NCBI GenBank assembly: GCA_037176705.1
Contig: CM073907.1
Span: 13,671,001-13,735,000, forward strand
Length of the DNA: 64,000 nucleotides
Source of the DNA: Molossus alvarezi
Lineage: Eukaryota; Chordata; Mammalia; Chiroptera; Molossidae
Reading direction: 5' to 3'
Shown: positions 1 through 11,755 of the stretch, piece by piece
How positions within the stretch are numbered: position 1 is the stretch's first letter
Layout of the letters: the number at the start of each line of letters is the position of its first letter
Program-made: the position numbers and the translations under genes
The notes under the pieces: generated by a model
Databases searched by the model: none
Seen by the model: the letters and a program-made list of their open reading frames with translations, nothing else
What the model was told of the DNA's origin: nothing

Positions 1-639
1 ACGAAATCCCAGTCTCGTCAGCAGGCTCTGGATACTGCCCATTACTATCCCTTCCTGGAGACGCACAATCACATGCGCCTGACTCCAAGGAGCCAATGGC
101 GGGGCACTGTCTCCTCTGCTGCTCCCGCAGGCCTCACATGTCCCAGATGCCTGCGTCTGCCACCACTCAACCCGAGACCGTGCTAAACCCACCGCCTGGA
201 CACGGCGACGGTCACTGACCCGACATTCATGCAACACTCTCCCCTGGGAGGTGCAAGGCCTGGAGGCCAGCAGGGCTAGAGGGCCTGCATGCCAACAAAC
301 TGCCCCTTTTCATGTCCCAAGTAATCTTTCTCCTCTTTTCCTGGGATTTCCATTTAGTCACATTCATGCTTCTCTGCTCTCCTCACTCCTAGTTCATCAC
401 CGTCTGGGACACTTTGTCCTGGACTCATTACTACTGCTGCATAGTTCTTCCATCAGGGCTTCTAATGGGAGAAGTAACCCGGCGCCGTGCCCACTCATCC
501 TGGCATCCACGTGGCCCCGGCCGATGCAAGCATCCATGGGCCCCATGGTCACAGATGTGCCCCTGAACTTCAGGGCACAAGCCTGAGTAGTGGGCAGCCC
601 CACCAGCTCGTTTGGAGGCTGCCCGCCGAGGAGACTTAC
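1..639 (-). other. ATP10A: ATP10A intron 5 (partial)
   Basis: Intronic sequence downstream of exon 5. I see no further ATP10A exon, RNA gene or clear repeat here. The short reading frames that overlap it are chance or run through the exon 5 splice donor. Confidence 0.75.
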
Positions 640-771
640 CAACCGATGAAAAGAGAGACATACAAATGAGGAGGAGGACACACCAGAGCACGTCGCAGTT
701 CATCTGCCTCTCCAGCTGGCTGCGTTTGTAGCGAGGGCCGCTGTTGTTCAGCAGCGCCTTGGTCTCGTGTC
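640..771 (-). CDS. ATP10A: ATP10A coding exon 5 (membrane segment 3)
   Basis: This 132-bp exon completes the Gly codon, then encodes [20 protein letters not shown] through [20 protein letters not shown] and the first base of the next codon. The acceptor is a C-rich tract ending CCCCACAG (G at 772) and the donor is GTAAGT from 639. The hydrophobic stretch is membrane segment 3. The phosphorylation (DKTGT) and nucleotide-binding domains come from exons beyond the left edge, so the gene is cut by the window, not truncated. Confidence 0.93.
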
Positions 772-1129
772 CTGTGGGGGGAGGGGGGCTGCAGTCAGCG
801 CCAGCATCAGCGGATACACAGTCGGATGCTGCCGTCCCCCGGTATGTATGGGACAGGCTCAGTCAAGAGAGCAGGGCGTGAAATAATCTGAAAGGGGCAG
901 CAACCACGGAGATACATGGATCGTAACAGGCTGACATGCTAAGAGGAAACACTTCGGGTCAAGATATGATTAGATATTGTGCTTCTTTCTCTTTTCTTCG
1001 CTTCCCAGATTCTCTACAATGGGTCTATGCTACTCCCATAATCAGAAAAAAATGAGGAGGGATGCTCAAAGGCACAGAGGACACTGGCCGCCAGCGCCGC
1101 CCCAGGCCAGGCGCGACAGGCCAAGCTAC
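772..1129 (-). other. ATP10A: ATP10A intron 4
   Basis: A short 358-bp intron between exons 4 and 5, with GT at 1129-1128 and AG at 773-772. It is C-rich just before the acceptor. Nothing else is recognised in it. Confidence 0.85.
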
Positions 1130-1236
1130 CTGCATAGATGACGATGCCGACCACGGCCTCCGTGTTCCTGACGGTGCAGCCTCGGAGCAGCAGGTTCTCC
1201 TTGTGCAGCCCGGCCTTCTTCCCGTTGTCGTGCGTG
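1130..1236 (-). CDS. ATP10A: ATP10A coding exon 4
   Basis: This 107-bp exon completes the split Ile codon, then encodes 35 codons ([10 protein letters not shown] ... ENLLLRGC ... AVVGIVIYA) and the first base of a Gly codon. The donor is GTAGCT from 1129. The acceptor AG at 1237-1238 follows a poor pyrimidine tract (CGCCCTCGACAG) but is the only site that keeps frame with exon 3. The peptide is the end of the P4-ATPase actuator domain leading toward membrane segment 3. The residue after the junction is Thr, where I remember Ile in human. Confidence 0.92.
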
Positions 1237-1609
1237 CTGTCGAGGGCGTTTGTCACGTGTCACCGAGATGCCTGCAGGTGCCTCACACCCCGGGAGCCTG
1301 GACGCTGGGCAGGGAGGGGAGCAGGGACCCCAGAGAGGCAGCTCCCTCAGTGGATTCTACAAGAGCTGGGATGGAGCTTGTGCTCCCTGGCAACTGGGCT
1401 TCAAGAAGCATCTCCAGAGCCTGATATGTACTTGGCCAATGGGCTTTGGGAAATATCAAGAAATGTGTGTACTGGTCTCTGCCCCTGTGCCTGACGCAGG
1501 GCTCCTGAACCGCTTGCAAGCAGGGGATGCTGGGAGAACCTTTTACCCTCATGTGTAGTCTTTGATCCCAGTGCCCTGCACAGCAGGTGCTCAATAACTA
1601 TTTATTCAA

Positions 1610-1650
1610 TGACTGTGTGGATGGATGGATGGATGGACGGATGGATGAAC
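1610..1650. repeat. (ATGG)n microsatellite
   Basis: Imperfect tandem ATGG/ACGG units in ATP10A intron 3. Confidence 0.8.
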
Positions 1651-1858
1651 TCCACCAGGCTCCTCAAGTCTGGCCACGTGTCGGCCAGGCCTCCCTGGCC
1701 CTCCCCTCGCAGGGCTGCTGAGGGAGGGCCCAGAACTGCTCACTGCAGGTGCTTCGGTGAATTTCTACTGTCGACACAATCGTATGGACTAGTCTCGTGA
1801 GCAACTAGGAGGCTCATGTGCTGGGCCAAAGAATATGAAGTGCATATTTCAGCACTGT

Positions 1859-1892
1859 GTGTGAGTGAATGAGTGTGTGTGTGTGTGTTGTG
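1859..1892. repeat. (TG)n microsatellite
   Basis: Slightly interrupted TG dinucleotide run in ATP10A intron 3. Confidence 0.8.
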
Positions 1893-2267
1893 TGCAGGTA
1901 AACCTTGAAAAATACACATTGGAAATGTGCACGTCTACTCATATGTGGATTTCCCCCCCAATAAATACTGTAAACGTATTTTATCATCTTTATGATTTTC
2001 TTAATAGCATTTCTTTCCTCTAGCTTAACTTTTTGTAAGAATACAGTGTATAATGCAAAAGAACACAGCATATAACATACAAAATATGTGTTAATCAACT
2101 GTGCATGTTATTGGCTACTGTTGCTTAACTTTTGGGGGAGTCAAAAGTTATACGAGGATTTTCAACTGCATGGCGGTCAGCACCCCTAACCCTGCTTTGC
2201 TCAAGGGTTGACTGTGCACATACACAGTCCGTCAGACAGGACAGCCCGGCGGACGGATGGTACTCAC

Positions 2268-2353
2268 ATGCACCCACGGAACCTACTCAGGTCGTTGTTT
2301 GGCTTCTCACACTCGATTACACTGGTGAACATCAAAGGGTCGAATTCAGAGAC
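2268..2353 (-). CDS. ATP10A: ATP10A coding exon 3 (actuator domain, short exon)
   Basis: This 86-bp exon was found by looking for the sequence needed to join exons 2 and 4. It encodes VSEFDPLMFTSVIECEKPNN followed by DLSRFRGC, then the first two bases (AT) of the next codon. The acceptor is TGTTTAG (G at 2354) and the donor is GTGAGT from 2267. Both phases fit (exon 2 ends in phase 0; exon 4 supplies the third base). The peptide matches my memory of human ATP10A apart from a few conservative changes. The exon is too short to appear as an ATG-initiated reading frame of its own. Confidence 0.93.
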
Positions 2354-2703
2354 CTAAACACAGCAGGACACTTAGAGAAACAAGGGCTCTGACGGCTCTG
2401 GTCCTAAAGGCCTGTCCCGCACGCGTGGCAGGGGACCCCCTCGGAGCCCCTGCAGAACGCCCGCCTCAGCTCAGCCCAGGGGTCCCCATCACCCCAAACG
2501 ATAACTGTTCATCGCAGAACTGTACCGGCGAGTGGTGAGCTGAACGCTCGTAGCTCTGATGCAAAATCAGAGACTCAGATACTGGGACGGGGTGACTGTG
2601 TTTTTTGGGGAGATAGGCCAGTTCCACTTGGAAAATAGGAACTCACTATAAGTTCAATGTGCCCTAAACATTCTTCACAGATATTTGATGAAAAACATTG
2701 AAA

Positions 2704-2951
2704 CCCTGGCCAGTTTGGCTCAGCAGTTGGAGTGTCGGCCTGCAGTGTCAGGTTCGGTTCCAGTCAAGGGCACGTACCTTGGTTGCGGTTCGATCTCCAG
2801 CCCTGGTGGGGGCCATGTGGGAGGCAACCAATCGATGTGTCTCTCTCACATCAATGTCTCTCTCCACCCCCTCCCCCCCTCCCTCCCACTCTATCTGAAA
2901 ATCAATGGAAAAGTATCTTTGGGTGAAAAACAAACAAACAAACAAAAAAAC
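2704..2951 (+). mobile_element. Ves SINE (tRNA-derived)
   Basis: Starts CCCTGGCCAGTTTGGCTCAG (RNA polymerase III A-box region), followed by a B-box-like GGTTCGGTTCC, a CT-rich middle and a CAAA-rich tail. Plus orientation. Confidence 0.88.
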
Positions 2952-3823
2952 ATTTAAATAACCAATGTATAAGCCCATAATTTCCGTATTATTCTGCTAA
3001 ATGAAAAAAAAAGAAGAAAAAGACAGCTCACCACAAAGAAGGTCTTTCATTTAGGATTTTGCCCTTGAATTATGACATATGAAGAGGTCGGGTGGAGAGA
3101 GAGGATAAAGGGAATGGCCGCCATGTCCAGGACGGCCTTGGAGGGAGTGAGCTCCAGAGTACACCCCAAGTCTCACTGTGCATTTTCAACCCAATCTGCA
3201 TTTGATACACGCCTGTCAGTGCTGTGGGAATTCAAAGGACGGCAGACAGCATAGCGAATGAGCAAATGAATGAACAGGCGGATGAATTTACTTACTTATT
3301 ACAAAGATGATATTGCCAAGTCAGTATTTTCTATTAGTTAGAAATGGAACAGACACTGTCTTGTCCACCCCAGTGTCCCCTGGCTCCCAGTGTGGATTAG
3401 ACAAATAAAAACCGGAATAAAACCATAGGTGTTCTGGTACTGGTGGCGGGAGATGTCCAAGGGGCCTTAAATCAAAGTATCTTTTCTTCTGTCAGTTTCA
3501 TAGGTTCAGTGTTACATTGAGAGTTTATGTCCCCATACAAATAGAAACAATATAAATAGTCACCAAACATATTTAAGTAACTACTTCATCTACAGTTGTA
3601 GTAGATGGGGTTGTATTACTCATGTAGTGTATCCTCCATGTATAAGCAGGTGTGGGAAGCGGGTGACCCTGACCGTTTCTGTGAGTGGACAGCCACCCCG
3701 ATGCCGTCACCATCTCCAGGGAGATGCAGCTGACGGGGACTGTGGGACGGGCGCCGGGGCCTCTCGGGGCTGCGGGAGGTGTCGGGGCGCTCAGAGGGAA
3801 AACTGACCAAAGCTGTCAGGTGG

Positions 3824-4059
3824 CCCTGGCCGGTTTGACTCAGCGGTTGGAGCGTCGGCCTGCAGTCCAGAGAGACCCTGGTTCGGTTCCCACTAAGGGC
3901 ATGTACCTCGGTTGCAGTTTGTCCCCGGCCCTGGTTGGTCGTGCGGGTGGTAGCCACTTGATGTGTCCCTTTCACATCGATGTTTCTCTCTCTCCCTCCC
4001 ACTCTATCTGAACAAAAAATCGAAAAATGTCCTCGGGTGAGGATAAAAATAAATAAATA
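3824..4059 (+). mobile_element. Ves SINE with TSD
   Basis: A full-length SINE ending in the ATCCTCGGGTGAGGAT-like tail hairpin typical of this subtype. Flanked by AGCTGTCAGGTGG (3811-3823) and AGCTGTCGGGTGG (4060-4072), a 13-bp TSD with one mismatch. Confidence 0.92.
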
Positions 4060-4734
4060 AGCTGTCGGGTGGCTGCCTTCTTTTCCTAACTGCAAATTTG
4101 GAACAGAGATCAAGTAGACCCCTCGTTGTCTGAAAGCAGAAAGCCAGCCTGTTTCTCGTGAAATCTGACCTGAAAGTGAAAAAGCCAACCGTTCCTACCG
4201 CCCCTGTGTGCTTACCCTCTGTTCCCTTGGCTCCATGCTGTTTCCGCCAAAAAGCCTGGACGCTTTAGTTGAGGCGGTGGCAAAATTCAAAGGCTCCGAG
4301 TGCGGGGTTGGAGCCTGAATTCTCAGGATCAAAAGCCTTCCCTTCCCTCTGGGTGACAGAGGCCCTGTGCTGCCTTCGAGGGCCCCACTGCCAGCCAAGC
4401 CCTGCTCTGTAGCAGACGTGAGAGCATTTAAGGATTGGCTGTGTGTCCAGACACCAGCAGTAAGAACTATTTTATAGCAGACCAACTTCAAAACCTAACT
4501 GAGAGCTGTTCTTTAAAACAGCCCTCTTGAACGGGTCCGTGCTTAACGTGAGCTGGTACCAAACATAAAACACGCCCGCAACAACGCTGCTGAGCTCATC
4601 TGCGCTGACCACCGGGTTACCCACCAGCCTGTCTGGGTCATGGCCCCAGGTCACCCCTTCCCTCTGTCGGGACAACGCTCCAGCCAACCGAGCTACTGGC
4701 CACGGCACACCTGTATTGTTAACAGCCAAACAAA

Positions 4735-4931
4735 CCTTTAACAACCCAAATATCTCCCAACAGGTGAATGTATCGCAAGGCATATAGTTGAGATAGTCTA
4801 TTTTACAGCTAGAATCATACTAGCAATAAAAAAAAAAATTATTGATCCGTGTAACAACCGGAATGAATCTTAAAATATTTGTACTGAGAGAAAGAAGTCA
4901 GACCAAAAACAACAACAACAAAAAAAGGACT
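4735..4931 (+). mobile_element. Old LINE-1 3'-end fragment (left part)
   Basis: Diverged LINE-1 3' region (motif CCAACAGGTGAATG and following). It continues after the inserted Ves SINE at 5156. Confidence 0.55.
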
Positions 4932-4932
4932 T

Positions 4933-5155
4933 GCCCTGCCCAATTTGGCTCAGCAGTTAGAACTCAAGGAGTCTTGGGTTCCATTCTGGTCAAGGGCACG
5001 TACCTGGGTTACGGTTTGGTCCCCAACCCTGGGTGGGGTCAAGCAGGAGGCAACCAATCTATGTGTCTCTCTCACATCAATGTTTCTCTCTCTCCCTCCC
5101 ACTCTATCTGAAAATAAGTGGAAAAATATCCTCAGGTGAGGATTTAAAAAAAAAA
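4933..5155 (+). mobile_element. Ves SINE inserted in old LINE-1
   Basis: Starts GCCCTGCCCAATTTGGCTCA and ends in the CCTCAGGTGAGGATT hairpin and an A-run. It splits an older LINE-1 3' end. Confidence 0.88.
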
Positions 5156-5398
5156 AGTACCTTACTGTAGGATTCCATTTATATAAATCTCTAGAAAATC
5201 CCAAATCTATAGGAACCAAAAGATCAGTGGTTGTCTGAGGCCCAAGGACGGTGGGGTGTGAGCACATCCACCCCCTTGGTTGTGCAGTTGGTGTTCCTGT
5301 GTGTTTCTATGTCAAAACCCATCAAATTGCCCACTTAGAAATACCCACAGCTTACTGAATGTCAATTATACCCCCATGGAACAGTTTTAAAAATAAAA
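5156..5398 (+). mobile_element. Old LINE-1 3'-end fragment (right part)
   Basis: Contains the L1M-type 3'-end landmarks GATTCCATTTATAT, GATCAGTGGTTGTCTG and AATTATACCCCCATGG, ending AAAATAAAA. Confidence 0.65.
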
Positions 5399-6143
5399 GG
5401 GCAGGTAAAGTTGGCAACTGTTAGTAAATTAGCAAACTTTTTTCTCCTGTGGTGCCCTAATTTCCCCAACTCTTTATTTTTTGCATGATTTTTGCAGAGC
5501 AGCTAAGAACCACCGCTCACGAGTCACCTGTGCTTCAGAAAGTGCACTATCATGGACTTCGCGGAGCTCTTCCCACCTTAGGAAAAGGGACACTTTTTCT
5601 GCAGGAAAACAATGACTCCTCCACCCGAGCTCCGTCTCTCCAGCAGAATTAATCTGCCAGGCGAGGGCTTTGCTTTCACAAGCCTGAAGCTGCTTGCGCA
5701 TGGAATTCTTGAAATGAATTCCTTTCGCAGGGACTCGGTGTCCTGTTAATTCTAGATCGTTAATTTTGCATTTTTGTCTTGTTTGTCTCTGGAATGTTAG
5801 CGACTGGTGAGCCTGGCTCATCCCAGATGACAGCTGATGACCAGCTAGTGGCCCACCTGACCGCCTGGGGACTCGCCCCCCAGGGCTGGTTCCCTGCACC
5901 TCTTCTCCTTGCACACCCGGGTACGAGCACCCCTCACCTCTAAACCTTGCCATCACCGGGGCTCAGTTGGGCTCCCACGCAGCCCTTCTGACCCAGCCTC
6001 AGGACAGCTGTCCACAGCACACCTGGTCCACTGCAGACCCATTAGCAACTAAATACAGCACCATCTTTTACTGTCCACCACGTGCCAGGAACCGTGCTTA
6101 ACGTGTCTCCAGTCCTCACAACAGCATGAGAAGAAACTGTTTT

Positions 6144-6368
6144 GTTTTTTTTTCAATCCTCACCCAAGGACATTTTTGCATTTATCTTCAGATAGAGAGG
6201 GAGGAAGAAAGAGAGAGAAACATCGATGTGAGAGACACATCGACTGGCTGCCACCCACAGGCTGGGGACAAACTGCAACCGAGGTACATGCCCTTAGCAG
6301 GAACCGAACCCGGGACTCTCTGGTCCGCAGGCTGATGCTCTAACCGCTGAGCCAAACCGGCCAGGGCA
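6144..6368 (-). mobile_element. Ves SINE with TSD
   Basis: Minus-strand copy. The T-rich tail and ATCCTCACCCAAGGAC hairpin lie at the low end and GAGCCAAACCGGCCAGGGC at the high end. AACTGTTTT occurs on both sides (6135-6143 and 6371-6379). Confidence 0.9.
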
Positions 6369-6803
6369 GTAACTGTTTTCTTATCCAGGAACAGAGATAA
6401 AGACATCAGGGCCGGAGGGCATGTAATTAGCCCGGGGGGAACTGGGCTGGAAGTCTACCCCTTGAGAGGCATCATGCCTCTGCTTCTGTCCTCCTGGCCC
6501 CCAGGGATGGCGCCCAGCTTGGTGTGCGGGCTCTTCTCCAACCGGCCTCGTGGCCTCCAGAGCCCTAGGGCAGAGGCCGGAAACACCCAGGCACGAAGTG
6601 GCTCCACCCCCGTGATCTCCGCAAGAGCCATCCAGGTCTCAGCTGACCCAGGTGGCAGGAATCAGGATTCTCAGAGCCCACCCCTCGTCATGGGAAACTG
6701 TCTGCACACCCACACACGCACACCCGGGCACGTGCACACATGCACACATCCTCATGTTCCGTCACACGGGTGTGCTAGTCTTCATATTTTATTTTTTAAC
6801 AGA

Positions 6804-7003
6804 TTATTTTTTTTTTTTAAATGTTTTCACTGATTGTTTAGAGAGAGAAGAAGGGAGAGACAGAAACATCAATAGACTGCTTCCTGCACGCCCCCTACTG
6901 GGGATCGAGCCCACAACCGGGGCATGCGCCCTGACCAGGAATCAACTGGGACCTCTCAGTCCATGGGATGTCACTCAATCCACTGAGCCACAGTGTCTGG
7001 GCA
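6804..7003 (-). mobile_element. Ves SINE (shorter subtype) with CTCF-like core
   Basis: Minus-strand copy without the hairpin tail. It contains CGCCCCCTACTGG at 6889-6901, which on the minus strand reads CCAGTAGGGGGCG, a full match to the CTCF core. Confidence 0.88.
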
Positions 7004-7017
7004 AGTCTTTATAGTTT

Positions 7018-7273
7018 AAATTTTATTATTATTATTTTAATCCTCATCCAAGGATATTTTTCTACTTACTATCAGATAGAGAGGGAGGGAGGGAGAGAGA
7101 GACAGAGAGAAACATTGATGTGATAGAGCCACATCGACTGGTTGTCTCCTGCATGACCCGACCAGGTCCAGGGATGAATCGCAACTGAGGTACGTGCCCT
7201 TGACGGGAACCGAACCCGAGACTCTTTGGCTCGTGGGCTGACGCTCTAACCGCTGAGCCAAACCGGCCAGGGC
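7018..7273 (-). mobile_element. Ves SINE
   Basis: Minus-strand copy of the hairpin-tail subtype, ending GAGCCAAACCGGCCAGGGC at the high end. Confidence 0.9.
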
Positions 7274-8478
7274 TATCGTTTAAACTTTGAGCCCTCAGAG
7301 CACTTGGAGAACAGGCAACATGCAGGCCAGGGGTGGGGAGGGCAGCAAACGGGGGGCCACCTCCACCACCGAGCCCTGGAGCAACCCGTGTGGCAGCCAT
7401 AAGCCGCCCACGCTTGGCCTGGAGGGTCCCCAACAAACACTTTCAGTAGCTTCCCTGATCCGGAATGACTGAGCCCCATTAAAAAACAAAAACAAAACAG
7501 CATTTAAAATGTTTCTCATGCTTTGCCTCAATCTCAGGAAGATCTGAGGCAGCTCACAAACGTATACTCAGCACACGCACAGGTTAAAATGAGGAACCTG
7601 GGCAGGAGCAGCCAGACGGTGGTGGTGAGTGACAGCTCGGAAGGCGAGCCTCCAACGTCCTGCCTCGTGGACCCTGCCCAGCGTGCAGCAGTGTCCTGGT
7701 GCCTTCCTGCAGCTACCAAATACGTGCTGCTGCAGAGATGCCCCGGGCCTGACTGACCACCAGGGCTGACACTGGAGTCACCCCCAGGGGCGCCCTTCCT
7801 GAGCGCCGGGCTCACTGCCTGGGACATTTCTCCCACTTCCCTCCCCCACAGGCTGACGGCCACAGGCAGTGGAGACGGGCAGAGCAGATGCTGGGAGCAC
7901 AAGTGAGGACCAACCCACACACTTCCTGACCCCAGGCCTGCACCCTGCACAGACCTGGGGTGAGGGAGCACGGACAGCTGGTGGGAAACCCTGACAAGGT
8001 TTGAATTTTCGGCCACAAGGCAGGTGGCGAGTGCAGATGGTCAGAGCCACGGCCCCGCCTCACCACCCTGCTTTGCTGAGCTGTGGCTGATGCTGCTCCG
8101 TCCAGAGCTCAGTGCGGAGGCCTGGGGCTGGACTCGGGAACAGCCCTGAGGAGCGACGCGCCGGGAACAGGCCACACGGAGAAGCAGCTGCGTGAGCATC
8201 GGCAGTCGGCTGCTCGTAGCTGTTTCTTGTAACTTTAAAGGGACCCCAAATACTGGTCTGAGGAACTAGAAAGCATACAGGGGAAATCAATCATAAAAAC
8301 CGAGTTCCTGTTTCTCACAGCTGCAGACAGGTTAGGGGTCCTCTCAGACCCTCAGTCCCGCCTCCATCTACTAGGGAAAGCAGCTTGGCCCGATGGAGGG
8401 GGTGCTGGTGCTCTGTCGCCTGAGGGCCAGCGTGTGGACACGGCGCCCGCGATGCCCTGGAAGCCCCCGGCCACTTAC

Positions 8479-8683
8479 GAGCTCCGAGAAGCCGCGGACC
8501 ACCTGCCGCCGCTTCAGGTTGGTCTCCCCGTCCAGGTTGGCAGTCTCGATGTGGCAGAGCCCGTCGGGGTCGCTGGAGGACAGCAGCAGAATGTCCGCAG
8601 GAATGATCTCGTTGCAGCGAAGACGCACGAAGTCTCCCACGCGAATTTCTTTCCAGAACCGGTTCACGTACTGCTTTTCTTCC
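8479..8683 (-). CDS. ATP10A: ATP10A coding exon 2 (actuator domain)
   Basis: This 205-bp exon supplies one base completing the exon 1 Arg codon plus 68 codons, and ends in phase 0. The acceptor is TTTCTCAG at 8684 and the donor is a perfect GTAAGT from 8478. The product starts [10 protein letters not shown] and runs through [19 protein letters not shown] to VVRGFSEL. It includes DGETNLK, the P4-ATPase form of the actuator-domain motif that drives dephosphorylation of the phospho-enzyme. No stop or frameshift is present. It is separated from exon 1 by a 19.3-kb intron rich in repeats. Confidence 0.95.
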
Positions 8684-8842
8684 CTGAGAAAGAGACTGTC
8701 GTTACGGGACTGGAATGAGGTCGCTGAGGGCCAGGTCCAGGTGGTGGGTACGTGGAGCTCACTGCATGATTCTGCCTACTTCCTAGTGTGTTAAAGATGT
8801 CCACCACAGCAGTGGTTTTAGAAGGGCACTCGCAGCCCGGGC

Positions 8843-9045
8843 CAGGGGCTCGTCTGGTTGGGCGTCGTCCCCTAAACAAAGCACTGCAGGTTAGATTCTG
8901 GATCAGGGCACACACCCAGGTTGCAAGTTTGATCCCCGCTCGGTGCATGTACAGAAGGCAACCGACCCACGTTTCCCTCTCCCTCCCCCTTCCTCGCTCT
9001 CTAAAATCAATTAAAAATAATAATCCACTCTTTAAAAAAAAGAAA
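8843..9045 (+). mobile_element. Degenerate Ves SINE
   Basis: Recognised by CAGGGCACACACCCAGGTTG, the CT-rich middle and CTCTCTAAAATCAATTAAAA at the end. The 5' head is decayed. Confidence 0.7.
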
Positions 9046-9782
9046 AGAAATACAGTCGTGAGCCATAGGACAACGTTTCGGTCAGTGGCAGTCTGCATGT
9101 GCAACTTGGTCCCACATGATCATGAAGTTGAAAAATTCCTGCTGCCTGGTGACTTCGTAGCCACTATGGTGTCGTCTGTGAGGCACGGCTTGTGTCTGTG
9201 GTGACGCCTGCCGGTCAGTTATCACTTTTCCTGTTGGTGAGACTTCCCCTGGGTAAGCCAGGCCCGTCCCAACTAAAATTGCGTTTCATTTACTAAACCA
9301 ACAGAAGTAGAGCTGGCCAGAAACCTCCGGATGCTCGTGTCTTATACACAAGACAGCTGAGCGCAGGTCCGTTTCCCCCGAGTGGCTCAACCTCGAGGTA
9401 GGTGCAAATGCAAAGCATCTAGAAAGACCCCCAGGACACAACGGAGGACAAGGGAAGACAGAAATCACCAAAGCTGCTGGGCTGAGACGGCCCAGCCACG
9501 GCAGACCGAGCAACCTCTCTGGCCCACGGAAGGGAGCGTCCACCGTGCTCTTCTAAGCAGACAGAATGGACGAGAGACCAGGACACGATGAGACAAACCC
9601 TAAATAGAAGGTTCGCAGCGAGAGACAGGAATCTCGTGGAAGAACCACTAGTGCCACTGCCTTGGGGCTGAGGACACCCTTCGTGGGCTTTATTTTTCAG
9701 ACTGTGTACAAATGAAGGAGGTGGGGGGAGAGACAGAGACAGAGACAGAACATTTTCACAGCTCTTGAAAAAGACCCACTGC

Positions 9783-9995
9783 ACCCGGCCGGTGTGGCTC
9801 CGTGGATGGAGCGTCGTCCCGTGGACTGAGGGGTCTCGGTTCGGCTCCTGGTCGGGGCACATGCCTGGGTTGCGGGCTCCATGCCCAGTAGGGGGCGTGC
9901 AGGAGGCAGCCGATCGATGTTTCTCATGTCGATGTTTCTATGTCTCTCCCTTCCTCTCTCTCTAAAAAAATCAGTACAAATACATTTCTAAAAAC
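9783..9995 (+). mobile_element. Ves SINE (shorter subtype) with CTCF-like core
   Basis: Starts CCCGGCCGGTGTGGCTCCGT and carries CCAGTAGGGGGCG at 9885-9897, a full CTCF core match, then TCTCTCTCTAAAAAAATCAG. Confidence 0.88.
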
Positions 9996-11186
9996 CTTAA
10001 AAAAAAAAGACCCACCGAAACCTTAAAAGGACCCCAGCTGTGATATACCCCACTACACAAGCAGCAGTGATGATGACTTTGAAGAAGGATTTCTCAGCCT
10101 CGACGCGACTGGGCGTTGGGCTGACCACTCCGCATGGAGGCCGTCCTGTTCCCGGGTGCGGGGGGGTGGACAGCATCCCTGGCCCCACAGGGAGATGCCT
10201 GGAGCCCACCCCTCACCACAAGCTGGGATCCAGACACTGCAGATGCCCCCTGGGGGACCCCACCGCCCCAGACTGCTGCTTCCTAGCACCCAGGACAAAC
10301 ATCCCAGAAAAGGGATTTTTAAAACAAGAACACGTTTATGGGGCCAACACACTTTAACGATCATGTAGGTGAGAACCAGCAATGGATCAGAAATGGCAGA
10401 ATCTGCAGCACAAACTTGATCCACATATATTGTGAAACGTCCAGAACATGTGTCTTCTTTCCACCCCTAAACTGAAACATCTGTCTTCGATGACATGCTA
10501 ACGGCTTCTGAAGTCAGAGGCACTGAGGGAGGAAGGCGGAGCGACCGCTCGTGGGTGGAGCTGACCATAGCAACTGCCCAGGGCCCGGTGCTTGAAACCG
10601 TACACGAACATGGTCATTTCTGAGCTACTTTCTACTCCGGATGTCTCCCGAGAGCTCCCCGCGCCGAAGGAAACAGCCCCGATGGAAAGCATGTGTGTGC
10701 TCGGAGAGGCAGAAATGAGTCAGAGGATGGAAGAGACGGATGCGTCCGAGGGAAGTCACTGTCCTGGCACGCCCGCCCGGGGACAAGCCCCTGCTGTCCT
10801 CACAACGACCGACACAGTTCACACCACACGCCCACAGATGAGTGTCCCAGGACTGCCTAGCCTTCGAGAGCAGGTGACGCCCAGCAGCGAGACAGCTGAG
10901 AAACCTCTTCGTGACTTTTAACATCCTCGTGGGCGACAGACCATCTCTCTCTACTGCAGTCTTGTCGGAATTCGTGGGGACGTTCTCCCCACACCTCGGT
11001 GGACTCAAGATGAGGGCATGTGTGGATCACCCACAAGTTCAGTTGCACCCCTCGTTCCACTACAAGGTGCTCCCCCTTCGCCTCTGTAAACACGTCTTGG
11101 CTATATTTGGGCATTGTAAATTGTGGGGCCATTTTACTTAATTCCAAGAGCACCTTCAAGGCAGAACTGCCCTGCACACATGTAGG

Positions 11187-11755
11187 AATTTTTTAAATTA
11201 AATTTATTGGGGTAATATTATAGATATAAGTTAATAACATTATGTAAGTTTCAGGTGTACAACTTTATAATACATCATCTATATATTCCACTGTGTGCTC
11301 ACCACACGAAGTCTGGTCTTCTTCTGTCACCATATACCTGACCCCCTTGACCTTCTTCATCCTCCCCCAGCCCCAATTCCTCTCTGATCACCACCATGGT
11401 GTTGTCTGTGTCTATGGGTTTGTTTGTTCATCTGTTGCTTTTTGTTGTATAGCCCACGAGTGACATCATATGGTCCTGTCCTTTTCCATCTTATTTCACT
11501 TCATATGACCCTCTCAAAGCCCATCCATGTGGTTACAAATGGCAACATTTCATCCTTTTCATGGCCGAGTAGTATTCCACTGTGTATGTGCCAATCACTG
11601 GTGAGAGGCCACTTCGGTTGTTTCCATGTCTTGACCTCTGTGACCGAGACTGCAACACACACATGGGTACGTAAGCAAGGAGGTGTTTCCCGGGAAGTGT
11701 TTCAGCACCTAGTGCCTATTCACATCCTTCCAAAAGACATGGCCGTTTTGTCTTA
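11187..11755 (-). mobile_element. LINE-1 3'-end fragment
   Basis: On the plus strand it reads as reverse-complement LINE-1 3' sequence: TTTCAGGTGTACAAC, GTCACCATATACCTGACC, GAGTAGTATTCCACTGTGTA. It is truncated and has no open frame. Confidence 0.75.

Larger units (their letters stand above)
1237..2267 (-). other. ATP10A: ATP10A intron 3
   Basis: A 1.03-kb intron between exons 3 and 4. It holds a short ATGG tetranucleotide run near 1610-1650, a TG dinucleotide run near 1859-1892 and an AT-rich stretch at 1960-2110. No gene is seen. Confidence 0.85.
2354..8478 (-). other. ATP10A: ATP10A intron 2
   Basis: A 6.1-kb intron between exons 2 and 3. It carries Ves SINEs at about 2704, 3824, 4933, 6144, 6804 and 7018 and an older LINE-1 3' end split by one of them (4735-5398). 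The remaining stretches (about 2960-3810, 5400-6140, 6370-6800, 7274-8478) show no gene that I recognise. Confidence 0.85.

Noticed and set aside
3616..4188. 190-codon minus-strand frame
   Set aside because: It runs through a Ves SINE (3824-4059); SINE-derived peptides such as SGNRTRVSLDCRP recur in other SINE frames of the window.
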